A stretch of DNA of 64,000 nucleotides from Stichopus chloronotus (lineage: Eukaryota > Echinodermata > Holothuroidea > Aspidochirotida > Stichopodidae): assembly GCA_021234535.1 (NCBI GenBank), contig CM037843.1:34101200-34165199 (forward strand), read 5' to 3'. The notes under the pieces are model-generated. The model made no database searches. It had not been told where the DNA came from and saw only the letters and a program-made list of their open reading frames with translations. A program made the position numbers and the translations under genes. Below are positions 51,901 through 58,765 of the stretch, one piece after another. The first letter of the stretch is position 1. Each line of letters opens with the position of its first letter.

Positions 51901-54698
51901 AGGTAATTGTGTATTCAAAATCAAAGTGCACTAGGCTAAATCCCCACATCCAGATATGGGAATCCATTTTCAAGAACAAGGGCATACTTCTGATAACTGT
52001 ATTTTCAAATTACAATGGTACACTTGTTGGCATTACTGAGCCCACAGAGGTCCGACACTACTAACAGCTTGCTGCACATAAAGCAAGAACTGTTTCTCGA
52101 TGAGTAGCGGTTAAAGGTGATTTTATGCTCTGATATCATTTGACCAGAATCTGGAACTGTTTGAGCTAAAGACAAAGAGACAATTAAGAAATGTTGATAA
52201 AGTACATGACAGAGATCCACATCTAAAAGTTTTTCATATTTTTTTAAATATTAAAGGAAAAGCTTGCAAGCCATCAACCAGAGTTTGAAAATAACTTGAA
52301 TTATGTCGAATGATAAGCAACAGCTTATAGGAGATATGATAAACTTTAACATATCGCATCTCTTTATGTAAAACTTGGGCAAATACTTCACCTGTTAAAA
52401 TAACCTGCATATACTGACACAGTGATGATGATAAGCTCACAAGCCACATTTTAGCCATTTTATCGATACCCTTAACCAGTTGATAAAACTGAGTGGCGAA
52501 AAAGCGACTACATATTTTTATTCCTCATGCTGAACAAGTAAGTCCAGGAAAACACTGGTGATATTGACGGAACAGTCGCAAGCATCGGTGATTTTCTCAC
52601 AACTCTTGACTATTAATGCTGTAATTTACACTGAGAACATTCACAATGTTAATGCTGTAATTTACACTGAGAACATTCACAATGTTAATGCTGTAATTTA
52701 CACTGAGAACATTCACAATGTTAATGCTGTAATTTACACTGAGAACATTCACAATGTTAATGCTGTAATCTACACTGAGAACGTTCACAAGCACTGTAAT
52801 CTGCACTGAGGATGTTTCACAATGTTCATGCTGTGATCAACACTGAGGATGTTCACAATATTACAAAATCCCCACGACTCACTGGTCTGTGATTATTCAC
52901 AAATTTGGTTGAATATTTGCTACAATTTTTCACGCGATGTTCATTCAGTGTTTTGATCTCACTTAAACTTTGACAACCATTAAAACAGTTGAGTCCTTTT
53001 AATTTGCTTGCTTCAAAATTATACGCAAACATTTATCATACCTTAACATTACATCTGCCATTCAAACCAATCTAACATCGCAACTAACCAATGTATGGGT
53101 ATGATGATTGATTCATTCAAACTTCTATAAAGGTAGGCACATTACGTGTGTATAAGGATCCACGGGTTGAGTCATGGTAACCTACTATTCCAATTTGATC
53201 TGCAGGAATTTCCTTGAGCTCAGGACCATTACTGTAGATGATACCAACCACGTGACATGTTTGATGTGAATATTTTGTTTGCCTATGTGGCATGTTGATA
53301 GGCTTTCACACAATGCATATGAACAGTATCAGCGAACGCACAAACGCTGAGTGCCTTTAGTTAAAACTGTATAAGTTGGCATAACAACACACAAACATCC
53401 TACACGACACCATGGAGGTGCAGGAGGAAACATTTTTATAAATATTTACCCCAAATAGACAGTGCATGATCTTCAAAGGATTGGCAATCCAGAACATGTA
53501 GTCCCCACAACCCTCTGGTGTGGGTATTCATAAGGGACTACACTTACCCCTTGCTTACTTACACATTGAAGCACACCAAAGCGAAAGCCAAATGAAGGCA
53601 AGCCTGGGTCTAGAGGGCACGGTGTCAGAATTGTTTTTGGGAGCATTTTGAGCTAATTCAAACTTATGCGTAAGTAAGCAAGGGGTACGTAAATGTCTAC
53701 AATGTAAATTTTAAAGTTTAAAAAAAGTGCATCCACTCAAATGTTATGTGCATAGCATAGTAAAAAATAGGCCTACATGTCATTATCCAACTCATTCTTC
53801 ATGAAATGCAGACAGACATGCAAATCTGAGCAGGAGTAGGGGACATGTTTTTAATGATAAACTGGATACAAGCAAAGAGATATAGGTATGGTATGCTTAT
53901 ACAATAGACTGGTAAATACAAGGCTGACATATTTAAAGAATTTTTGTACCAACCAATTCTCTAAATATTTTCTCAGTGTGATGTGATTGACGAATAGGAA
54001 ACTCCAAAGTTGATTTACGGCAAGAAATTGATCCATTTCCAAGAAAATAACATCTGTATATGTAATAATCATCAGTAAGCTTGACACTTGATGTCTTTTG
54101 GTTGATTCCCCAAAACAATAGAAATGTCACTCAATTCCAAAAGGTTGCTTTTGTTGAACAGAATGTCCTTAAGATCACTGCAACATGTCAAAAGTCATTC
54201 GAGACTTTTTGCAATAGTCTTAAGTTTACTACAACCACAGGAAAAAGTGTGCAAGATCATTACATCATAAGTTTCACTGCACCGTTGATTAAAATTTCAC
54301 TGTCAAACTAACAGTGTATCTGTCATAGATACGCACACCCCTTTACAAAAGAAAAGGGACACAAAATCTCCTATTAGCAGAAATCGTGTGCATCAACGGT
54401 CAAAAGAAGTTTCCATACACTCAGAATGGCACACTGTGGATCTAACTGATGACTTTCACCACAGAAACTTTAGTGGTTACAGACCTGTCTCAAAGATTAA
54501 GAGCAAACTCAAAAAGGTGCAGAAGTGATGAGTTATCTTGTAAATCTGTAAGGATGAAAAGCTAAAGCCACCAAAATCTTTAATAATCATTGTTTCACAA
54601 TTTTCCCAATAGTATGTAGGTAGATTGTACAAACCCACCTTTGTGACAATGCCTTTTCGAACGTCATTGACATGAGAGAGTTCCAGCACGGAGCCATC
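802..54698 (-). CDS. PLCB4: Phospholipase C beta (PLCB4/norpA type), partial spliced gene
   Basis: Phosphoinositide phospholipase C beta hydrolyses PIP2 to IP3 and diacylglycerol at the plasma membrane, downstream of Gq-coupled receptors. Six constitutive exons join in frame (802-974, 10479-10579, 20996-21137, 24595-24674, 26371-26517, 54639-54698, minus strand) and read through most of the PH domain and the EF hands. The beta-4 assignment rests on phrases such as [26 protein letters not shown] and [16 protein letters not shown], which I recall as nearer PLCB4/norpA than PLCB1-3. The start codon and first PH exon are beyond 64000. The catalytic X/Y barrel, C2 and C-terminal coiled coil lie left of position 1. 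Introns run from 1.7 to 28.1 kb. Optional exons between 54639 and 26517 are listed separately. By analogy with norpA, a role in opsin/Gq signalling is plausible but is inference. Confidence 0.9.
7567..7835. mobile_element. Short non-autonomous hAT-like DNA transposon (MITE)
   Basis: The ends are inverted repeats: CAGGGATGTAGC at the left and GCTACATCCCTG at the right. CAGGGATG-type termini are characteristic of the hAT superfamily. The flanks carry a near-perfect 8-bp direct repeat, ACCACGGA (7558-7565) and ACCACGTA (7836-7843), as expected for hAT target duplications, although one extra C sits before the left terminus. At 269 bp it cannot encode a transposase. The interior has a GC-rich hairpin near 7795-7820. 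Finding further copies in the genome would settle the family. Confidence 0.7.
8630..9265. repeat. Tandem array, 143-bp monomer, about 4.4 copies
   Basis: The landmark ACAAGG followed by TTTTCACAATT starts at 8682, 8825, 8968 and 9111, and a decayed form (ATAAGG) starts at 9254. The spacing is exactly 143 bp each time, although copies differ at many positions. Each unit also has a CCCAAATGACCTTTGAC-type core, a GTGGTACACCTACATA-type segment and a GTCCAAGC-TTCTTGAGATATT end. It is a satellite-like intronic array. The period is not a multiple of three, so open frames across it are not coding. Confidence 0.9.
10479..10579 (-). CDS. PLCB4: PLC-beta constitutive exon, EF-hand region (33 codons plus 2 nt)
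   Basis: This exon has acceptor ttttacag and donor gtaagt, starts in phase 0 and ends in phase 2. It reads [18 protein letters not shown] then [15 protein letters not shown] plus AT, and the split codon completes to Ile. It aligns with the PLCB4 stretch [20 protein letters not shown] and what follows, and ends at the same boundary (Lys-Ile before Asn-Gly in PLCB4). It is shorter than usual ORF cutoffs and is found by homology and splice sites. It encodes the second EF-hand-like helix pair. Confidence 0.95.
12405..13075. repeat. Degenerate minisatellite, units of roughly 30-40 bp
   Basis: Phrases such as CATACTCATGCACAGAGC, AACATACTGACAGAGCCAA and AACAAATATACTGACA recur about twenty times over 670 bp with many substitutions and length changes. 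The open frame across part of it (12716-13036 plus) is a product of the repetition and not a gene. Confidence 0.85.
14745..15035. repeat. ATTC/ATCC-rich tetranucleotide block
   Basis: Interrupted runs of CATT, CATC and ATTC (for example CCATCCATTCATTCAACAC and CATCCATCCATTCAAAC) fill about 290 bp. This is an imperfect simple repeat with no coding content. Confidence 0.8.
20996..21137 (-). CDS. PLCB4: PLC-beta constitutive exon, PH/EF-hand junction (47 codons)
   Basis: This exon starts with one base completing the split His codon, after acceptor ttttctag, and ends in phase 0 before donor gtgtgt. It reads [32 protein letters not shown] and [11 protein letters not shown]. The motif KIPVRxxxRTFAxGK is the first EF-hand-like unit of PLC-beta, and LPSGK at the end is the known exon boundary position in PLCB4. 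As in other beta isoforms, the loop lacks a full set of calcium-binding acidic residues. Confidence 0.96.
21138..24594 (-). other. Intron, 3.5 kb
   Basis: This intron lies between the PH-end exon and the first EF-hand exon. No repeat family is recognised. Near 23770-24370 open frames occur on both strands (23680-23976 minus, 23995-24369 plus) in sequence with somewhat more CG dinucleotides. They have no recognised similarity and could be a decayed mobile element or a regulatory island. Confidence 0.6.
24595..24674 (-). CDS. PLCB4: PLC-beta constitutive exon, end of PH domain (26 codons plus 2 nt)
   Basis: This exon has acceptor ttccacag and donor gtaagc, starts in phase 0 and ends in phase 2. 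It reads [17 protein letters not shown] then VCPMTCLMK, plus CA. The split codon completes with T of the next exon to give His, so the join reads LMKHWMK, as in PLCB4/norpA. This amphipathic segment closes the PH domain. The exon corresponds closely to the one encoding QWVEGLRSIIHN in PLCB4. From memory, the region is alternatively spliced in Drosophila norpA, but I saw no second copy of this exon here. Confidence 0.96.
24675..26370 (-). other. Intron, 1.7 kb
   Basis: This is the shortest intron in the window. It joins two exons that are contiguous in the PLC-beta protein (PEVAE to TWFEG). No repeats or conserved features are seen. Confidence 0.7.
26371..26517 (-). CDS. PLCB4: PLC-beta constitutive exon, PH domain (49 codons)
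   Basis: This exon has acceptor ctttgcag and donor gtaagt and is phase 0 to phase 0. The peptide runs [20 protein letters not shown], then [17 protein letters not shown], and ends [26 protein letters not shown] matches the beta-strand pair that follows the variable loop in PLCB4 (I recall GRIVCVCSGTDLVNI) and is even closer to norpA. The first 18 residues replace the PLCB4 segment DPKILAALEAVGKSEND and are not conserved with it. Its phase 0 start is the common acceptor for exon 54639-54698 and for all the optional exons. Confidence 0.95.
30150..30209 (-). other. Possible stop-containing (poison) cassette exon, 60 nt
   Basis: The segment is bounded by a strong acceptor (gtgcttgcag) and a consensus donor (gtaagt), and its length is a multiple of three. 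Read in the phase 0 frame of the neighbouring exons it is open for 18 codons ([18 protein letters not shown]) and then hits TAA two codons before the donor. If spliced in, it would truncate the lipase and mark the mRNA for decay. No homologue is recognised. It could equally be a chance pair of splice-like sites. Confidence 0.2.
31059..31307 (-). CDS. Exon-like open segment with cadherin-repeat-like motif (83 codons)
   Basis: This is a 249-nt open segment, phase 0 to phase 0, with acceptor attctgtag and an excellent donor gtaagtaag. The polypyrimidine tract is weak. The last third reads [15 protein letters not shown] then [14 protein letters not shown]. The pattern of an acidic residue-x-SGL, a beta-strand, then F-x-I-D-x-x-T-G-x-I-x-T is typical of extracellular cadherin repeats. 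I do not recognise the first half. An ATG at codon 3 in a good Kozak context (GAGATGG) would also allow an alternative first exon that joins in frame to 26371-26517. It could therefore be a large PLC-beta cassette, an alternative start, or an exon captured from a cadherin-type gene. The exon shape is convincing, but its affiliation is open. Confidence 0.5.
36984..37061 (-). CDS. PLCB4: Putative alternative PLC-beta exon, copy 4, short divergent form (26 codons)
   Basis: This exon has acceptor tccactgtag and donor gtaagc, is 78 nt long and is phase 0 to phase 0. The peptide is strongly basic: [18 protein letters not shown], then GRQDSVFE. It matches the second half of copy 1, with RRGS for RRAS, GRQDSV for GRQESV, and the terminal Glu just before the donor. 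The N-terminal acidic/Ser-rich part is missing. A chance exon is unlikely, because the RRxS-to-GRQ arrangement, the phase and the strand all agree with the other copies. The RRGS serine again fits the PKA consensus. It lies 6.7 kb downstream of copy 3. This is the most diverged member, so its membership is slightly less certain than that of copies 1 and 3. Confidence 0.66.
37735..37925. repeat. Palindromic MITE-like repeat, copy A
   Basis: The inverted arms are ACCTTGCTTCACTAATGCA (about 37771-37799) and TGCATTAGTGAAGCAA (about 37879-37895). The inversion extends outward more weakly (CTTACC against GGTAAG). The left flank GGTGTGGGTATTCA is shared with copy B at 53.5 kb. A loop of about 80 bp differs between copies. 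It is a short inverted-repeat element with no coding content. Confidence 0.7.
42070..42097. repeat. ATCT microsatellite
   Basis: Seven tandem ATCT units with one GTCT interruption. Confidence 0.9.
43787..43894 (-). CDS. PLCB4: Putative alternative PLC-beta exon, copy 3 (36 codons)
   Basis: This exon has acceptor tttgtag and donor gtaaga, is 108 nt long and is phase 0 to phase 0. The peptide contains [20 protein letters not shown], then [11 protein letters not shown], and ends in Glu. It has exactly the length of copy 1 and is clearly its paralogue at both the protein and nucleotide level (for example cgtagagccagc is shared). The flanking introns do not align by eye. RRAS gives a PKA-type site. 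It lies 3.5 kb downstream of copy 2 in transcription order. Whether it is mutually exclusive with copies 1, 2 and 4, independently skipped or jointly included cannot be told from the sequence, because every combination stays in frame. Confidence 0.72.
47440..47544 (-). CDS. PLCB4: Putative alternative PLC-beta exon, copy 2 (35 codons)
   Basis: This exon has acceptor ttcatag and donor gtaagg, is 105 nt long and is phase 0 to phase 0. The peptide begins [15 protein letters not shown], continues [14 protein letters not shown] and ends in Glu. Against copies 1 and 3 it keeps the acidic start, the basic block, SRHLR and GRQ. It lacks the strict RRAS site and has W-R-T-S-S instead, where the second Ser still has Arg at -3. 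It is one codon shorter, as expected from an in-frame indel in a real paralogue. An unrelated open frame runs across it on the plus strand (47120-47554), which I take to be a shadow. It would be inserted at the same PH-domain junction as the other copies. Confidence 0.65.
49951..50058 (-). CDS. PLCB4: Putative alternative PLC-beta exon, copy 1 (36 codons)
   Basis: This exon has acceptor tttgtag and donor gtaaga, is 108 nt long and is phase 0 to phase 0. The peptide is basic and includes [26 protein letters not shown] and a terminal Glu. It shares RPK(D/E)RRAS, RHLR and GRQE with copy 3 and RHLR/GRQ with copy 2, while the flanking intron bases do not resemble each other. Conservation limited to the exon suggests selection on the peptide. 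It sits first in transcription order of the four copies, 4.6 kb into the 28-kb intron. Inclusion would insert 36 residues after IVTK in the PH domain. The RRAS serine fits the PKA consensus R-R-x-S. The exon call comes from splice sites, phase and paralogy only. Transcript evidence was not available. Confidence 0.72.
50827..50870. repeat. Palindromic MITE-like repeat, solo right arm (copy C)
   Basis: The segment GCATTAAGTGAAGCAAGGGG followed by AAAGTATGTCTATGATGTGAA matches the right arm of copies A and B. No left arm was found upstream, so this looks like a truncated or solo arm. Confidence 0.5.
52613..52862. repeat. 36-bp minisatellite, five near-identical units plus decayed ones
   Basis: The unit contains TTAATGCTGTAATTTACACT and GAGAACATTCACAATG and repeats at 52613, 52649, 52685, 52721 and 52757. 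About two diverged units follow, up to 52862. Because 36 is a multiple of three and the unit lacks stops, frames stay open on both strands ([12 protein letters not shown] on plus). This is not evidence for a protein. The high identity of the first units suggests recent expansion. Confidence 0.92.
53510..53715. repeat. Palindromic MITE-like repeat, copy B
   Basis: The arms are CTTACCCCTTGCTTACTTAC (about 53543-53562) and GTAAGTAAGCAAGGGGTACG (about 53670-53689), with extension outward (GACTACA against TGTCTACAATGTAAA). The left flank GGTGTGGGTATTCA matches copy A. It is about 200 bp with a loop of just over 100 bp. Confidence 0.75.
54639..54698 (-). CDS. PLCB4: PLC-beta constitutive exon, PH domain beta-strand (20 codons)
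   Basis: This exon reads [20 protein letters not shown] in phase 0 to phase 0, with acceptor ...cgacag and donor gtgggt. It aligns with the PH-domain segment of PLCB4 that I recall as GQVLECSLINSIRSGAIPK, and it ends at the same Lys where the family has an exon boundary. It is the first recognisable exon of the gene in this window. The preceding exon should encode the Gly-Phe-Phe/Trp segment and the start Met. I searched 54.7-64 kb on the minus strand and did not find it, so it probably lies to the right of the window. The exon is followed by a 28-kb intron that holds the optional exons. Confidence 0.9.
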
Positions 54699-57611
54699 CT
54701 GTCGAGAGAAAAGAGAGAGATAAAACAAATGGTTACATCGTAAAATAAACCCAAATTCACTGCACATTACAAGTCACATTAAGCTTTTGTGTACACTAGT
54801 AATATGTTACATTGTTTCACAAATTGACTCTCAAAACTTGGTAAACTCCATTCCAAACTGTAGCATTCTTCTTATAAATCCATGCACTATGTCACACATA
54901 ATTTTGAGATACTCTGTTTCCATGGATATGATGGAAGTGCGTTTTCCATCAAACTTCATCTGAATAGCGATCCTTCATGAGTGCACTTTTCTGACCGTTC
55001 TAAACAACCATATATAGACAACTATTGCAACCACATCACAGACAGTGTCGGTCTCATTTAAAACTGCAGGCAGATCAATTCCTTTGCAATTTTGCATCTC
55101 AAATTTGGACCACTCTCATGGATAAAGCTCTGATGAATAAATTAAGAAATTAAATCGTACTTTACTTTTCTAATTTACTCTAGTCATCAGACAGAACATT
55201 TGCATTGCAGTCATCATGCTATATCTTCCTGTGAGCTTTCCTCTCGTGTAGGTACTAAATTCCTCTTTTTGCCACATTCCTCTTTTTTTTTCTTCCCATA
55301 AAAAATGTCATTTCTTAACCTAAAATTTTCTCTTCATATTTTCCCTTATGTTCGGGATATATTACCGCAGGACATCACCCAGCCAGCGCATGGCACTGCA
55401 ATTTAATGAGTACTAATTTTTATTTACCCAGAGGGACTGGTTGCAATTATTGGATCTGGCATCTTATTGATATTTGAGTACCTGTGAGAGTACAGTGTTT
55501 AAACCTCTCTTCTCTCCTACCATAATATGCTCACACTATTCTAAACTTTCCCTAGGTTTGCGTGATGTTCGAATAAACATAATTAAGGAACGGTGAGGGA
55601 AATGAATGACAAAATGTCTGGAGCTATACTGACTCAATACAGCATGTGTGCAAGATTGTAGGTTAATCATATACCAATGCCATAACAGATGCAGTATGTA
55701 TTTAAGGGCTATTACCATTGGCAAACAACGTAATTAAGAAGAGAACTAACACCCTTCATGCTAGATGTTTATTTCTGGTTAATTATGAAGTAACAGGAGG
55801 AAAACTATAACACAGTGAGCTAGGACTAGGCAAAAAATTTGGTGGCTCTTTCTCTGCTCTCCACTATCCTCCCTCTCCAAAAAAAAAGGGGAGGAAAGAA
55901 AAAGAAAGAAAAAAAAAACAGAATTTCAAATTGATCAGGTTGTTTGACTGTTCTGTTCTGAACACTGAAAAGTAAAATATCAAAAGAACTAAGTATGCAA
56001 AATACTGTCACTGTCACTGTGAATTTAGAAAACACTTCTAGAGCTTTGAAAAAAAATTGCTAGTTTGTAAACAAATATCTCAAATTTGTGAATTTGATCA
56101 CACAGTTGTAGTAATTCAAAGGCAAAGTACACTTGTAGCAAGCAGGATCAAGTTATTGCACAATGAACTTTGAAGGTAGGAAATATTGATTAAAACTAGA
56201 GGCTAAATAAATCAGTGTGCGTTGTTTTGATATTGTGAGATAAAAGTGTAATCATGAACCCTAAACAAAACACAAGCACAAAAAAGAAATGAAATAAGGA
56301 GACGAGAACATTCTGAAGTAAAACATCTCTGCAATACTCAGTCATGCATTCAACTACAATGCTAAGCTTTGAAAGACCAGCAGTGGAGCTGGGTAGCATT
56401 TACAACAGACAGGGTAGACACTTCAGGTACTAAAGCATGTACAGCACGTATCAAGCTACTGTATGCTACAATGGAAGTAAAGCGTGCAGTTTTTATGAGG
56501 AGACAGGTGAGATGGGAACTTAACAAATCAAAGATGTTTGAAATTAAAGGCATAAAATCATAAAAAAAAAAAACAGCAAATTGTGACAAGTATTGAATAA
56601 GTTATCCACTCAGAAAAATATATTGAAAGTTTATCTATCATGCATCTTTCATGACATAATCAAAGCCATGCAAAGACAAAAATGACAGTTTCAAATTTTC
56701 TTATGATAATCAAACAATCACCTCTTTGAGCCAAATCCACTTAATCAGGTGTCTCAGAAAAATCATTTAAGGCCCAAGATATCTCATGAGATGAAGAGAA
56801 CTTACACTTTACTACATACACTAACATATACATCGGAGTGAGCACTAAGTTCTCAGATCTAGTAGAATCCTAGAAAGCAAAAATTGAATTCAAGTTGACA
56901 GGCATGAACAATTCTGACGAAGAGAACTCCAAAACGATCGAAGGCCTTGAAAATTTTCCACCTTGACTCATGGTTGGCTTGTGACGACAATTACTGTGCT
57001 TTATCCACATGTTATAATGGAACCACTGTGCTAACACCCACCCTGCCACTAACTTGATTACAGCTCACCATGAACTTCAGCCTCTCTCCTATAACACTCG
57101 GTATATGGCCATGGGGTATTTCGGCAATTTTGCTCTTTTGTTAATTATGAAATGGGGGAACCAACATGTGAACTGTTCTCACCAGTATGTACTGTATCAA
57201 GTGACTTCATTACAGTGCTGTCAACGGTGCAGTGTAGTACATATTGTACTGTAACCTGCTATGTTTGATTAAACTAGTTAATGATGGATGAAATAATTTT
57301 TCTGAGGCATCAAATCTGAATTTCAGCCACATTCCTTCTTTAAGGAAAATTTCTTGTTCCTGTTCAAGCAAGATAGAAATCATAAAGGAGGAATACTGTA
57401 GTTGAGACAAAAGCAAACCATAGTGTAGTAACTATCTGGTCAGTTTAATTCTGTATCAGCTATCATCTATATATGCCTTGAACAGCAGATCAAATAAATA
57501 GTCTACCTGTGTTTAAATTTTTCACAAATTGTTACACAGATATCGATAGAAAATATCAGATAAAAACCACTTCAAAAAAGTAAAAAAACAGGACTGGACC
57601 ACAGATAGTGT

Positions 57612-58558
57612 TTAAAGGTTGTGTGACATGAAAATTACATTTTGGACAACTGGATGCATTCAGCACTGAAAATATTAAAAGTAGCTACAGATTCCAACAA
57701 AATCCATCCAAGATTTACCAAATTACAGGCAATTTAGTGTCTCACATCTCTATCATGAATAAACATTGGCTAAGTACGCAAATTTGTGACGTCAAGAGAT
57801 GGACTCCTACGATATGTCTTTTTGTCACGAGTTCGTCTCAGGCTCACCGCATACAACTGAATACGCAATAACCAGAAGAGAAAGGTGAAAGGTGCTTTGC
57901 CCTGTGTATTACATCCACCAGGAACACTGGAACGTAATTACATACAAAGTATAGTACAAAACAATTTAGTTATTAGACTTCTCTGCTAAACAAAGTTATA
58001 AGGCCACCTGTAATGGCCATGTCAGGTGGTGCACGTGTGTGAATTATCATAGAAGAAACATGCAAATTATTTACCAAAATTACTTCTTAACTTGACACTG
58101 TAACACTATCTTCATAGCATAACTATAAACACAAGATTTTTATAAAATTAATAGATGAGTCAAATTGACCTTTACACTTGAAAAACTACAACCAGTTGAT
58201 CATGTGAAACTTGTTTTAATCCTTTGTTTATGTAAACTTTATTTCAAGGACATATGAGGATTTTATATGCCCCAAGGATGTTATTTTGGAAGTATGTATT
58301 TTCTTCTTCAAAAATATCGATATCACTTACCAATGTGAAACTCAGTATTAAGTAAATAAGAGGCAAAATGTATATGCTTAACAAAAGAAATGCTGACACT
58401 GTGCAACACTCCATGTCATCTGTTTTGCATTTTCTCAGGCTTTGAAAAGTCATATCTCAAAAACAATGAAAGATACAATGGATTTTTACTCAGGGCTTTA
58501 CTTTGCAGCTTCTGAATGAAGGGTGCTCTTTTCTAGAAGCATGTCACACAACCTTTAA
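57612..58558. mobile_element. TTAA-flanked element with perfect terminal inverted repeats
   Basis: TTAAAGGTTGTGTGACATG at 57612-57630 is matched by its exact reverse complement at 58540-58558. If the TTAA on each side is the target duplication, the ends are 15-bp inverted repeats, AGGTTGTGTGACATG, enclosing about 940 bp. TTAA targeting is typical of the piggyBac superfamily. No transposase is recognisable inside, so it would be a non-autonomous copy. A chance 19-bp inverted match is improbable but the family is not proven. Confidence 0.6.
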
Positions 58559-58664
58559 TTTACATTACCCACTCTTTGGTGAACAACTTGAAAAGAAACT
58601 CCCACACTCAAACCTAAAAGATCTAGAAAGGGTAACTGTTATTTGAAAATGTACCAATGAGACC

Positions 58665-58765
58665 TCAAAACTCACCTGGTGTGATTCTTTACAAATGACT
58701 CACCTATCTTAACACAACACCTGCCCTTCAATTTTCTGTGTGAAGAGTTGGTAACCTTTACCATC
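58665..58765 (-). repeat. Interspersed repeat, copy 1 of a pair
   Basis: On the minus strand this stretch shares AAAGGTTACCA, GGTGAGTCA and CACCAGGTGAGTTTTG with the copy at 61926-62028, in the same order and spacing apart from small indels. A partial third copy may lie near 61277-61320. The aligned reading frame is open in both copies with in-frame indels, and both end at a splice-donor-like AG/GTGAGT. The family is not recognised. Confidence 0.55.

Larger units (their letters stand above)
26518..54638 (-). other. 28.1-kb intron that hosts the alternative exons
   Basis: Splicing 54639-54698 directly to 26371-26517 gives a complete PLC-beta PH domain, so everything between is optional. In transcription order it contains exon copies 1-4 (49951, 47440, 43787, 36984), the 83-codon segment at 31059 and the stop-containing candidate at 30150. 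Repeats within it include the palindromic family (37.7, 50.8 and 53.5 kb), the ATCT run at 42070-42097 and the 36-bp minisatellite at 52613. It is much longer than the other introns seen here. Confidence 0.75.
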
